Assembly (NCBI GenBank): GCA_947487325.1
Contig: CANKWG010000018.1
Span: 1-18,684 of the forward strand
Length of the DNA stretch: 18,684 nucleotides
Source: Oxalobacteraceae bacterium
GTDB lineage: Bacteria > Pseudomonadota > Gammaproteobacteria > Burkholderiales > Burkholderiaceae_D
Direction of reading: 5' to 3'
In this document: piece by piece, positions 1-7,592 of the stretch
How positions within the stretch are numbered: the stretch's first letter is position 1
How the letters are laid out: the number at the start of each line of letters is the position of its first letter
Translations under genes and position numbers: made by a program
Notes under the pieces: model-generated
Told to the model about the DNA's origin: nothing
Databases searched by the model: none
What the model saw: the letters and a program-made list of their open reading frames with translations, nothing else

Positions 1-925
1 ATGCTGATTTACTTTGATTAGACGATACAGGCTTGCTGTCGTCAGCATCAAGCTCCAGGGAATCCTGCTCGCGCGTGGAGGATATTTTTGCTGGCTTGTT
101 GCTGCCTGCGGCGGCCTCGGAACGATTGGACTTTTTGGGCTCAGTGATTTTTTCGGACTCTGCAGGAGCATCTGGCTGGAAGGTGGCGATACCGGCAAGT
201 TTGAGCTGAGTGGTGCGTTGCCGGGTCTTCTTGGGCACGACAGGCGCTTTCGCCAGCGCCTGCTGCACTGATTCAAGCGCAAGCTTTGCGGCGGCCTGCT
301 CGCCAGCGCGGCGACTACCGCCCGTACCGAAGACATGAATATCGAGCTTGGGTACCAGACATTCGATTTCGAATTCCTGATTGTGTGCCGCGCCATGCGT
401 GGCGACGACATTGTATTGCGGCAGCTGAATTTTTTTACCCTGCAAAAATTCCTGCAACAGCGTTTTTGCATCCTTGCCGAGCGTTTTTGGATCGACGGTT
501 TCAAGCACTGGCGCATACAACGCGCCTATGACCCGACTGGCTGCATCAAAACCAGCATCAAGAAAAATCGCACCGAACAAGGCTTCCAGCGTATCTGCCA
601 AAATGGACGGACGACGAAACCCACCTGATTTGAGCTCGCCCTCGCCTAACCTCAAGCATTGAGATAACTCAAGCCGCTGCGCAATTTCATAGAGTGATTG
701 CTGTTTGACGAGATTGGCACGCAAGCGCGACAGATCACCTTCATCGATCTTGTCGAAGCGATCAAAAAGTAAGGATGCGACAACGCAATTGAGGATGGAG
801 TCTCCGAGGAATTCCAGGCGTTCGTTATGCAGGCTGCTGTGGCTGCGATGCGTGAGCGCCTGCTGCAGCAAGGCAGCATTGCTGAACGTGTGACCTAGAC
901 GGCTTTGCAGAGTGGCGATATCCAT
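1..925 (-). CDS. rnc: Ribonuclease III, 3' end cut by window edge
   Basis: Double-strand-specific endoribonuclease that processes rRNA precursors and structured mRNAs in the cytoplasm. The reading frame is open from the ATG at 925 to the left edge with no stop, so at least 308 residues are visible. The RNase III signature NERLEFLGDSIL lies at residues 34-45 (E38, E41 and D42 region), with E62 and the metal-binding pair D111/E114 in ADTLEALFGA. A double-stranded RNA-binding domain follows at about 152-224, ending in the typical RRAGEQAAAKLAL helix. From about 225 onward there is a Lys/Ser/Ala-rich, probably disordered tail of more than 80 residues; E. coli RNase III ends soon after the dsRBD. 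An in-frame ATG at 931 is an alternative start; neither has a clear Shine-Dalgarno. It follows the DUF4845 gene by 15 bp, as the last visible gene of lepA-lepB-DUF4845-rnc. Confidence 0.95.
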   Translation of the reverse strand, partial: MDIATLQSRLGHTFSNAALLQQALTHRSHSSLHNERLEFLGDSILNCVVASLLFDRFDKIDEGDLSRLRANLVKQQSLYEIAQRLELSQCLRLGEGELKSGGFRRPSILADTLEALFGAIFLDAGFDAASRVIGALYAPVLETVDPKTLGKDAKTLLQEFLQGKKIQLPQYNVVATHGAAHNQEFEIECLVPKLDIHVFGTGGSRRAGEQAAAKLALESVQQALAKAPVVPKKTRQRTTQLKLAGIATFQPDAPAESEKITEPKKSNRSEAAAGSNKPAKISSTREQDSLELDADDSKPVSSNQSKSA

Positions 926-940
926 CGGCATGGTTGGCGA

Positions 941-1351
941 TTAGTTCGAGGCTTTCTCCGGGACAGCGTGGGCGCTACCTCCCCGATAATCGATCAGCAA
1001 ATGCGCTGGACCAAAAAGCGGAATCCTCTTTTCGTACGAAAAACTGATTTCCATTGCTTTACCCGTTCCGGTGATCTTCAAGTCCTTGCCTTCGATCGAA
1101 TCGATATAGCCTGCGGCTGCCAGCTTATCGAATGTATTTCTCAGTTCATCCGGCGACTGGGCAGCCAGGGATGCCGCAGCTACCGCTTTATCGATAGCCC
1201 AGTATTCCACCACGCTCGGCCCAGCACGCACGAGCAACACACCAATCGTACCGAACACCGTCAGGGTACAGAGAAACCCGATCAGTGAAAATCCGCCTTG
1301 CTGCTTGTCTGACCGCGGCATACGCGCTTGGATCCGGCCCTTCATGGTCAT
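941..1351 (-). CDS. DUF4845 family single-pass membrane protein
   Basis: A 136-residue protein of unknown function from the DUF4845 family, which commonly sits between lepB and rnc in beta- and gammaproteobacteria. After a basic N-terminus, residues about 18-45 (starting GGFSLIGFL) form one hydrophobic segment. The remaining ~90 residues look like a small exported domain ending in a short Ala/Glu-rich tail. The start at 1351 overlaps the lepB stop in an ATGA arrangement, which supports it over the internal ATGs at codons 3 and 11 and implies translational coupling. The N-terminus resembles a type IV prepilin leader, Gly then Phe-Ser-Leu-Ile, but the residue at mature position +5 is Gly instead of the usual Glu. 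Pilin-like processing is therefore only a possibility. Confidence 0.85.
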   Translation of the reverse strand: MTMKGRIQARMPRSDKQQGGFSLIGFLCTLTVFGTIGVLLVRAGPSVVEYWAIDKAVAAASLAAQSPDELRNTFDKLAAAGYIDSIEGKDLKITGTGKAMEISFSYEKRIPLFGPAHLLIDYRGGSAHAVPEKASN

Positions 1352-2259
1352 TGAAAGCTGCCAATCCGTTTGATATCACCAAGGTTCATCCAGACAAAAA
1401 ATGCCTTTCCGACAATATTTTTGTCCGGTACGAAGCCCCAGTAGCGAGAATCCAGACTGTTGTCCCGATTATCACCCATCACGAAGTAATGTCCAGCCGG
1501 AACCGTACACTCGAAACCTTCGAGGTTGTAGCTGCAGAGCTCATGCTTTGGGAAAGCATCTGGGCTGGGAACATAGGCAGGAATCCGATTGTCATTGAGT
1601 ATTCCGTGTGGCACCCCGGTCAGGTTTTCACGGAAATGACTGTAATAGGCCAAGCGGTCTTCATCCAGATAGTCGGGCAAGGTTTCGTAGGCGACCTCTT
1701 GTCCATTCACCGTTAAGCGCTTGTTTTTATAGATAATTTTGTCATCCGGCACGCCGACCACCCGCTTGATGTAGTCGAGGGAAATGTCCTTGGGGAATTT
1801 GAACACCATCACATCACCGCGCGACGGCGTATTGAAATCAATAATCTTTTTGTTAATAACTGGTAAACGAATGCCATAGGTGAACTTGTTTACCAGAATC
1901 AGATCGCCGATGACCAGGGTCGGCACCATAGAGCTGGATGGAATCTTGAAGGGCTCAAACAAAAATGAGCGAAACAGGAACACCGCCGCGATCACCGGGA
2001 AGAAACTTCCGGTGTAGGCAACCCAGCCCGGCTGACGTTCCAGTTGAGCCACCAACTCGGCACGCGCTGCGGTGTCAGGCTTGACACCTGTCTCGGCCAG
2101 TCGCGCTTGGCGAGCGTCGAATTCAGCCAATGCCGCTTGCGCTGCCTTCTGGCGGGCGGGCGCAAGGCGGAAGCGATCCAGCGCCCAGATCACACCGGTC
2201 AGGATGGTCAGCAGGAAGAGAATCAGTGCAAAGTTGCCCAGTATCGATTGCAGTGTCAT
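1348..2259 (-). CDS. lepB: Signal peptidase I (leader peptidase)
   Basis: Membrane serine protease that removes signal peptides from exported preproteins at the periplasmic face of the inner membrane. The 303 residues show an N-terminal transmembrane helix (about 6-27), a cytoplasmic charged linker, and a second hydrophobic segment (about 86-101). The catalytic box IPSSSMVPTL follows, with nucleophile Ser110. The general-base lysine is Lys165 in DYIKRVVG, and the C-terminal box GDNRDNSLDSRYWG is intact. The length is in the usual range for proteobacterial LepB. Its ATG directly follows the lepA stop codon (TAAATG), with a purine-rich stretch in the end of lepA as ribosome binding site. Its stop overlaps the DUF4845 start. 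It is almost certainly co-transcribed with lepA, the classic lep operon order. Confidence 0.97.
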   Translation of the reverse strand: MTLQSILGNFALILFLLTILTGVIWALDRFRLAPARQKAAQAALAEFDARQARLAETGVKPDTAARAELVAQLERQPGWVAYTGSFFPVIAAVFLFRSFLFEPFKIPSSSMVPTLVIGDLILVNKFTYGIRLPVINKKIIDFNTPSRGDVMVFKFPKDISLDYIKRVVGVPDDKIIYKNKRLTVNGQEVAYETLPDYLDEDRLAYYSHFRENLTGVPHGILNDNRIPAYVPSPDAFPKHELCSYNLEGFECTVPAGHYFVMGDNRDNSLDSRYWGFVPDKNIVGKAFFVWMNLGDIKRIGSFQ

Positions 2260-4053
2260 TTATTTTTCATCCACCTGAAGGATTGCAAGGAAAGCTTCTT
2301 GCGGTATCTCTACCGAGCCGACCTGCTTCATCCGCTTTTTGCCGGCTTTCTGTTTTTCCAGTAGCTTTCGCTTGCGCGAAATGTCACCGCCGTAGCACTT
2401 GGCAAGCACATTTTTTCTCAGCGCTTTGACGTTTTCTCGCGAAATGATGTTGGATCCGATGGCCGCCTGAATCGCCACATCAAACATTTGGCGTGGAATC
2501 AGTTCACGCATTTTCGCTGCCACTGCCCTGCCTCGATACTGACTGTTGGAACGATGCACGATGATGGCCAGCGCATCGACCTTTTCGGCGTTGATCAGCA
2601 TGTCGACTTTAACGACATCGGAAGATCGGTACTCCTTGAATTCATAATCCATCGATGCATAACCACGCGAAATCGATTTCAGTCGATCAAAGAAATCAAG
2701 CACGACCTCAGCCATCGGAATCTCATAGGTGAGCTGCACTTGCTTGCCGTGGTAAGTCATGTTGATCTGAATGCCACGTTTTTGCGTGCACAGCGTAATC
2801 ACTGCACCCACGTATTCTTGGGGCATGTAGAGATTGACCGTGACGATAGGCTCGCGTACTTCTTCGATCTTCGACGGATCCGGCATCTTTGATGGGTTGT
2901 CCACCATGATGGTGGAACCATCACGCATGACAACCTCATAAATCACCGTCGGCGCAGTGGTGATCAGATCCATATTGAATTCGCGCTCGAGACGTTCCTG
3001 CACGATCTCCATGTGCAGCAAACCCAAAAATCCGCAGCGAAAACCAAAGCCCAAGGCCTGCGATACCTCAGGCTCGTACATCAATGCAGCGTCGTTGAGT
3101 TTGAGTTTTTCGAGCGAGTCACGCAGAGCATCGTACTGATTCGACTCTACTGGAAACAAACCAGCAAACACTTGCGGCTGAATCTCTTTAAAACCAGGCA
3201 GCGGCTCAGTTGCGGGCCGCGACACCAGCGTAATCGTGTCACCCACCTTGGCTGATTTGAGTTCTTTGATACCAGCAATGATGAAACCCACCTGACCTGC
3301 TGACAGACTGTCACGCGATAGGGACTTTGGTGTGAACACGCCCACGCTCTCCACCAGATGCTGCGCACCCGTGGCCATGAGCAGTATTTTTTCTTTCGGA
3401 CGCAAAGTGCCATTGATCACACGCACCAGCATGACCACACCCACATAATTGTCGAACCAAGAATCAACGATCAGCGCTTGCAAAGGCGCATCGGGGTCGC
3501 CCTTGGGCGGCGGCACGCGCTTGATCAACGATTCCAATACATCCTGAACACCCAGACCGGTTTTTGCAGAGCAGTGCACCGCATCGCTGGCTTCAATGCC
3601 AATGACTTCTTCAATCTCTGAAATTGCGTTATCAGGATCTGCCGAGGGCAAATCAATTTTGTTCAGTACCGGTACGACTTCCACACCGAGATCCAGCGCG
3701 GTGTAGCAGTTCGCTACGGTTTGTGCCTCAACGCCTTGAGAAGCATCAACCACTAACAACGCGCCTTCGCACGCAGAGAGTGAACGACTGACTTCGTAAC
3801 TGAAGTCCACATGCCCAGGGGTATCGATCAGGTTGAGGTTGTATACCTGACCGTCCAGCGCCTTGTAGGTCAGGGCCGCCGTTTGCGCCTTGATCGTGAT
3901 GCCACGCTCGCGCTCGAGATCCATGGAGTCGAGCACTTGGGCTTCCATCTCGCGATCAGACAAACCACCGCAGAGTTGGATGATCCGGTCAGCGAGCGTA
4001 GATTTGCCGTGATCGATATGGGCAATAATTGAAAAATTTCTAATGTTTTGCAT
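2260..4053 (-). CDS. lepA: Elongation factor 4 (LepA), ribosome-associated GTPase
   Basis: Translational GTPase that binds the ribosome and affects translocation and 30S biogenesis. At 597 residues it has the standard LepA length. GTPase motifs in order are the P-loop AHIDHGKST (11-19), the effector region around RERGITIK (48-55), DTPGH (77-81) and NKID (131-134). The EF-G-like domains and the LepA-specific C-terminus (RKRKLLEKQKAGKKRMK) follow. The start MQNIRNFSIIAHIDHG aligns with E. coli LepA, so the ATG at 4053 is secure despite lacking a recognisable Shine-Dalgarno. An intrinsic-terminator hairpin ends 15 bp upstream of this ATG, so transcription of the lepA-lepB-DUF4845-rnc unit must pass it or begin right at it. 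Confidence 0.97.
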   Translation of the reverse strand: MQNIRNFSIIAHIDHGKSTLADRIIQLCGGLSDREMEAQVLDSMDLERERGITIKAQTAALTYKALDGQVYNLNLIDTPGHVDFSYEVSRSLSACEGALLVVDASQGVEAQTVANCYTALDLGVEVVPVLNKIDLPSADPDNAISEIEEVIGIEASDAVHCSAKTGLGVQDVLESLIKRVPPPKGDPDAPLQALIVDSWFDNYVGVVMLVRVINGTLRPKEKILLMATGAQHLVESVGVFTPKSLSRDSLSAGQVGFIIAGIKELKSAKVGDTITLVSRPATEPLPGFKEIQPQVFAGLFPVESNQYDALRDSLEKLKLNDAALMYEPEVSQALGFGFRCGFLGLLHMEIVQERLEREFNMDLITTAPTVIYEVVMRDGSTIMVDNPSKMPDPSKIEEVREPIVTVNLYMPQEYVGAVITLCTQKRGIQINMTYHGKQVQLTYEIPMAEVVLDFFDRLKSISRGYASMDYEFKEYRSSDVVKVDMLINAEKVDALAIIVHRSNSQYRGRAVAAKMRELIPRQMFDVAIQAAIGSNIISRENVKALRKNVLAKCYGGDISRKRKLLEKQKAGKKRMKQVGSVEIPQEAFLAILQVDEK

Positions 4054-4068
4054 GCTTGCCGCAGGTAC

Positions 4069-4117
4069 AAAAAAAGCGCTCTGAACGGGGCGGATTCCCC
4101 AGTGAGCGCTTTGTTTT
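4069..4117 (-). terminator. Intrinsic terminator or attenuator hairpin just upstream of lepA
   Basis: Read on the minus strand, a 9-bp perfect stem AAAGCGCTC/GAGCGCTTT (4112-4104 with 4081-4073) encloses a GGGG/CCCC inner stem and runs straight into seven T residues ending at 4069. This has all the features of a rho-independent terminator. It lies between the glutaredoxin-like gene (stop at 4170) and the lepA ATG at 4053. The plus strand also carries TTTGTTTT after the stem, so weak bidirectional action is possible. Confidence 0.8.
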
Positions 4118-4137
4118 GAAAGCTTTCCAGACCGCGC

Positions 4138-4143
4138 ATTTTA
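4138..4143 (-). promoter_or_regulatory. Candidate -10 box for the lepA operon
   Basis: The minus strand reads GGTAAAATGCGCGG, with TAAAAT as the candidate -10 hexamer. This is almost the same sequence as around the proposed acpP -10 (GATAAAATGCGCGC). No good -35 is visible at 16-18 bp. If used, transcription would start near 4131, upstream of the terminator hairpin, placing the hairpin in the lepA leader. This is inferred from similarity only. Confidence 0.35.
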
Positions 4144-4169
4144 CCGGATTTGCGCCCTGTCAGCCTGTC

Positions 4170-4433
4170 TTAACTAGCTTGAGCGGCTACGAAAGCCCGG
4201 ACGTTGTTTTCATTCAGGAAATAATTACACAATTGCCGCGGCGAATGGCCCTCCTCCACCCCCATGAGGACCGGTACCAACTCGTCATAACGCTCGACCA
4301 ACTCGGCATGCAGGTCGACGTCGATGACCTCGATGGGCAGCGCATCACCGCATAAGGCACGCAGCGCCGTGACCATATCGTCGCAAAGATGGCAGTAGCT
4401 GCGGGAATAAAGAATAAAACGCTTGTGAGTCAT
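4170..4433 (-). CDS. Glutaredoxin-like / thioredoxin-fold protein (DUF836 type)
   Basis: An 87-residue thioredoxin-fold protein of the glutaredoxin-like DUF836 type. The N-terminal strand leads to YSRSYCHLCDDM, giving a redox CxxC pair at Cys14 and Cys17, and the conserved cis-proline is Pro54 in ELVPVLMG. The helix and strand spacing matches a minimal glutaredoxin. There is no signal peptide, so it should be cytosolic; its partner is unknown. It lies between mucD and lepA with no recognisable Shine-Dalgarno, and the mucD terminator ends only 22 bp upstream of its ATG. Expression may therefore rely on read-through. The family assignment is good; the physiological role is not inferable. Confidence 0.88.
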   Translation of the reverse strand: MTHKRFILYSRSYCHLCDDMVTALRALCGDALPIEVIDVDLHAELVERYDELVPVLMGVEEGHSPRQLCNYFLNENNVRAFVAAQAS

Positions 4434-4455
4434 TAACCGCAGACCGGAATTGAAT

Positions 4456-4484
4456 AAAAAAAGGCCACGATCTTCATCGTGGCC
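4456..4484 (-). terminator. Intrinsic terminator after mucD
   Basis: On the minus strand a perfect 9-bp stem GGCCACGAT/ATCGTGGCC (4484-4476 with 4471-4463), closed by a four-base GAAG loop, is followed by seven T residues (4462-4456). It starts 15 bp after the mucD stop codon. This is the strongest terminator in the window and should end the rpoE-rseA-rseB-mucD transcript. Confidence 0.92.
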
Positions 4485-4499
4485 CCGATAGCTGCAACA

Positions 4500-5984
4500 T
4501 CAAGGCTGGGGTGTGGGTCGCAACGGTACAAACTGCGATGACTCGCCCCGACGAACGAGCAATAAGGCATTTTTCTTTGGATCCAGCTTGGCAACCAGTG
4601 CATTGAACTGGCGGGCATCCTTGATGTCGGTGTTGTTAAGACGAACGATGACATCACCGGGTTGCAATCCGGCACGACCCGCCACGCCATCGGCGAGTTC
4701 GACAACAACGCCGCTATCCATGCGCATTTCGCGTTTTTGTGCTTCGGTCAGGTCAGCCACTGCAAGACCGAGCGAATTAACCGCCTGCTCCTGCTTGGGC
4801 TTTTTCTCTTCCTTCTTCGCGGTCTGGTCTGCCTCCATTTCAGCGACAGTCACTGGCAGATCCCGTTTGGTGCCCTTGCGAAGTACGGTCACTGTGGAGT
4901 TGGCACCGGGTTTGGTATTGCCGACCAGTCGTGGCAAATCGCCTGACTTATCGATAGTGGCACCGTTGAAGTGGGTGATGATGTCACCGGCTTCCACACC
5001 CGCCTTTTCAGCGGGACTACCCGGCTCGACACGGGCGACGAGTGCGCCCTGCGCACGCGGCAAGCCGAGCGATTCAGCCACTTCCTTGGTAACTTCACCA
5101 ATCTGCACACCGATACGACCACGAACGACGCGCCCTAATGATTTGAGCTGCTGCGAAACGCGCATGGCTTCATCGATAGGCACAGCGAAGGAAATACCCA
5201 TGTAACCACCGGAGCGGCTGTAAATCTGTGAGTTGATACCGATGACTTCGCCGCGCATGTTGATGAGCGGACCACCGGAGTTACCGGGGTTGACGGCAAC
5301 GTCCGTTTGAATCAGCGGCAGGTAGTCACCCGTATCACGGGAATTCGCCGAAATAATGCCTGCGGTGACCGTGTTTTCCAGGCCAAACGGCGAACCGATG
5401 GCAATCACCCACTCGCCTACGCGCAGCTTGCTGGAGTCACCCATAGTCAGTCGAGGCAAGTTACTGCCTTCGATCTTGACCAAGGCCACATCCGTGCGGC
5501 GATCTGAGCCGATGATCTTGGCCTTAAACTCGCGTTTGTCTGTGAGCGTCACGAAAACCTCATCAGCGCCTTCGACGACATGGGCGTTGGTCAGCACGAA
5601 GCCATCAGCGGAAATAATGAAACCAGATCCAACACCCCGTGGGACCTGCTGCTCTTCCTGCTGTGGCGAAGGACGGCGACCACGAGGCGCAGGGCCCTGC
5701 CGTGGCGGCACGGGCTGACCGAAGAAGCGACGGAAAAATTCCTGCATCTCCTCTTCCTCGGGAGTGCCTTGGACGCCGGGCTGCATGGATTTGGATTTTT
5801 CAGTGGTGCGGATGTTCACAACCGCAGGTCCAACTTTATCGACCAGATCCGTAAAGTCAGGCAATACAGCGGCTGCGGCAATGCCTGGCGCCAGCAAGCC
5901 AAGACTAGCTGGCACAAACAAAGCGGCGGCCGCGGCAAAAATGGCGGCTGAAAAACTGCGATTTACCTTGATCATGATTTTCAT
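4500..5984 (-). CDS. mucD: MucD/DegP-family periplasmic serine protease
   Basis: HtrA-family protease/chaperone that degrades or holds misfolded envelope proteins in the periplasm. The 494 residues begin with a long Ala-rich signal peptide (cleavage near 36-39), then an N-terminal region with a Pro/Arg/Gln-rich linker (about 90-115). The trypsin-like domain carries the triad His135 (TNAHVV), Asp165 (RRTDVALV) and Ser236 (GNSGGPL). Two PDZ domains follow, about 285-380 and 410-490, joined by a Lys/Glu-rich linker. An ATG at codon 4 is an alternative start; neither has a strong Shine-Dalgarno. It begins 6 bp after the rseB stop as the last gene of the sigma-E operon. It could equally be called degP or degQ; gene order favours mucD. 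Confidence 0.95.
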   Translation of the reverse strand: MKIMIKVNRSFSAAIFAAAAALFVPASLGLLAPGIAAAAVLPDFTDLVDKVGPAVVNIRTTEKSKSMQPGVQGTPEEEEMQEFFRRFFGQPVPPRQGPAPRGRRPSPQQEEQQVPRGVGSGFIISADGFVLTNAHVVEGADEVFVTLTDKREFKAKIIGSDRRTDVALVKIEGSNLPRLTMGDSSKLRVGEWVIAIGSPFGLENTVTAGIISANSRDTGDYLPLIQTDVAVNPGNSGGPLINMRGEVIGINSQIYSRSGGYMGISFAVPIDEAMRVSQQLKSLGRVVRGRIGVQIGEVTKEVAESLGLPRAQGALVARVEPGSPAEKAGVEAGDIITHFNGATIDKSGDLPRLVGNTKPGANSTVTVLRKGTKRDLPVTVAEMEADQTAKKEEKKPKQEQAVNSLGLAVADLTEAQKREMRMDSGVVVELADGVAGRAGLQPGDVIVRLNNTDIKDARQFNALVAKLDPKKNALLLVRRGESSQFVPLRPTPQP

Positions 5985-5990
5985 GGGAAC

Positions 5991-6989
5991 TTAGTTAGGG
6001 CCGGAGGCGGAAAATTCAAGCGATTCGGCAACTTGCCGGATGGTCACCAATGGAACTTCGCCGACAATGGTAAGCCAAAATTTACCGTGCCGCTTGCCCA
6101 GCATATTTAGCGAGCCTTGCTGTACCGGTAGGCTCTCGTGCCGTGGCGACCAGGCTTCGATAAACACGGAAATGCCGGCCAAACCATCGGAAAACACCAG
6201 CTGAACGACTTCGCGGGGCTCACCGGCGTTTTCCGGGCGTCCCATTACGCGCTTGACCGCTCGGACGGACTTGAAGCCTCCGGGCAACCAGCCCACTTTC
6301 CAGCCGGACGGCTCCTTTTCGGCGGCCGATGAATTTTCAGTCCGCCAACCACGGGTATTGGCATGACTGGTTTTGACTTGCGAAGGCCGAACCTTGCCAA
6401 TGGAAAGTTGAGTAAATGCAATCTGCTCGATAATCTCGCCCTTCTCACTCAGGGTCTGCGCGCGCAAAAGCAAACCTGATTCGCGATCGGACCAAAAACG
6501 ATAGCCGTAACGCAACCCATCGCGTGGCTCGAGGGCGAAACCCAGTACATCGCGCCCCGCCACGCGATCCATGCCAAGCTGACGCGCTGTGTAGTACCTG
6601 AGAATTTCGCGCGGGTTGGTAAAACTGATGTCGGGAAAGCTGCGCTCACTACCGCGATACTCAACGACGATGCGTCGCTCCGCAGGAAAATAGTGAATGA
6701 TTTCTTCACCATTACGAACGTATTCCTGCGACTGACCATCAAGGACTTCCAGCTTTTCGATGACGGATTTCGTGGTGCGCATACGAGTAATGCGCGAAGT
6801 TCTTACCTGTGAGCCCTGCTGATAAACGAAGGTCCCGGAATACTCCAGCTTCTGGACCGCGCTCTGCGAATGGTAGAGCCGATCCAGCGGATCTGAGATC
6901 GGCGACTCGGCTGCCTTCGCGCTGAAAGCCAAGGAAGCAACACACGCAAATAACAGCAGCGCATTGCGCAGCGTAGCTAGTCCACGCAT
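5991..6989 (-). CDS. rseB: RseB/MucB periplasmic regulator of sigma-E
   Basis: Periplasmic protein that binds the exported domain of RseA and shields it from site-1 proteolysis until envelope stress releases it. The 332 residues start with a signal peptide (hydrophobic core LLLFACVASLAF, cleavage near residue 26). The MucB/RseB N-terminal domain, a LolA-like fold, covers about 30-205, with the typical YSGTFVYQ and RYYTARQLG stretches. A smaller C-terminal domain (about 225-325) contains WLPGGF and the VSVF-like FIEAW segment. Length and order match the family. Its ATG lies 4 bp from the rseA stop and it is followed by mucD. No rseC/mucC gene lies between them. Confidence 0.93.
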   Translation of the reverse strand: MRGLATLRNALLLFACVASLAFSAKAAESPISDPLDRLYHSQSAVQKLEYSGTFVYQQGSQVRTSRITRMRTTKSVIEKLEVLDGQSQEYVRNGEEIIHYFPAERRIVVEYRGSERSFPDISFTNPREILRYYTARQLGMDRVAGRDVLGFALEPRDGLRYGYRFWSDRESGLLLRAQTLSEKGEIIEQIAFTQLSIGKVRPSQVKTSHANTRGWRTENSSAAEKEPSGWKVGWLPGGFKSVRAVKRVMGRPENAGEPREVVQLVFSDGLAGISVFIEAWSPRHESLPVQQGSLNMLGKRHGKFWLTIVGEVPLVTIRQVAESLEFSASGPN

Positions 6990-6993
6990 GGCG

Positions 6994-7542
6994 TCAGTGA
7001 TCAGAGTCAGTTTTCAGATTGACCGGTCGGGCCAGCTGCGCCGCACCGTATAACGAAGGATACGAGCCATGGTGAATGCGGATGTAATCATTCAAAGCAT
7101 AGGTATCGTCAACAGATGCGGGGAAATCCGTTTTCGCAATAACCGAGCCGTGCGAGACAGACTCCGCTGCAGTGATGACTGTGCTGTCGGTAACATCACT
7201 GCGCATGAATTGTGGTGCGATGACAAATCCGGTCAATGCAGCAGCCATGGCCGCCGCCGCAACGGGCCATGCGGGACGCAAGCGATCGATCAGACGTGGC
7301 TTGGGTGCCAGCAGTGGCGGCTCAGCTGCCAAGCGCGCTGCGAGACTTTCGGTAAATCGAGCGCTCACGGGTGCAGCCATCGACTCCGAGCGAAGCACAT
7401 CACCGATCTGGTGATAAATGTCCCAGTCCGATGCGTGCTCTGCGGCGCGAAGCGCAGCCATCACCACCGGTACCTCGTCCTTGGGCAGTTCGCCATCGGC
7501 GAATGCCGATATCTGTTGCTTGCTTAATTCACCCCTGCCCAT
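6994..7542 (-). CDS. rseA: Anti-sigma-E factor RseA
   Basis: Inner-membrane anti-sigma factor that holds RpoE inactive and is cleaved under envelope stress. From the ATG at 7542 the protein has 182 residues. The N-terminal cytoplasmic domain has the typical LSxxISAFADGEL opening (6-19) and an HASDWDIYHQIGDVLR helix (36-51). One transmembrane helix lies at about 91-109, and a periplasmic C-terminal domain of about 70 residues follows. The frame could extend upstream to a TTG at 7599, but the ATG has an AGGGAG Shine-Dalgarno (7547-7552, four bases away, slightly close) and places the ADGEL motif where the family has it. It follows rpoE by 50 bp and precedes rseB by 4 bp. Confidence 0.92.
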   Translation of the reverse strand: MGRGELSKQQISAFADGELPKDEVPVVMAALRAAEHASDWDIYHQIGDVLRSESMAAPVSARFTESLAARLAAEPPLLAPKPRLIDRLRPAWPVAAAAMAAALTGFVIAPQFMRSDVTDSTVITAAESVSHGSVIAKTDFPASVDDTYALNDYIRIHHGSYPSLYGAAQLARPVNLKTDSDH

Positions 7543-7592
7543 GATGCTCCCTGCCTTAGTAATCCAGTTATTCAATGCTGCTTCTTGATGAC

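Noticed and set aside
1285..1716. 143-codon plus-strand open frame antisense to lepB
   Set aside because: Covers the conserved C-terminal boxes of LepB on the opposite strand and shows no recognisable domain.
4513..5205. 230-codon plus-strand open frame antisense to mucD
   Set aside because: Ser/Thr/Ala/Arg-rich composition typical of the complement of a coding strand; mucD has an intact catalytic triad and PDZ domains on the other strand.
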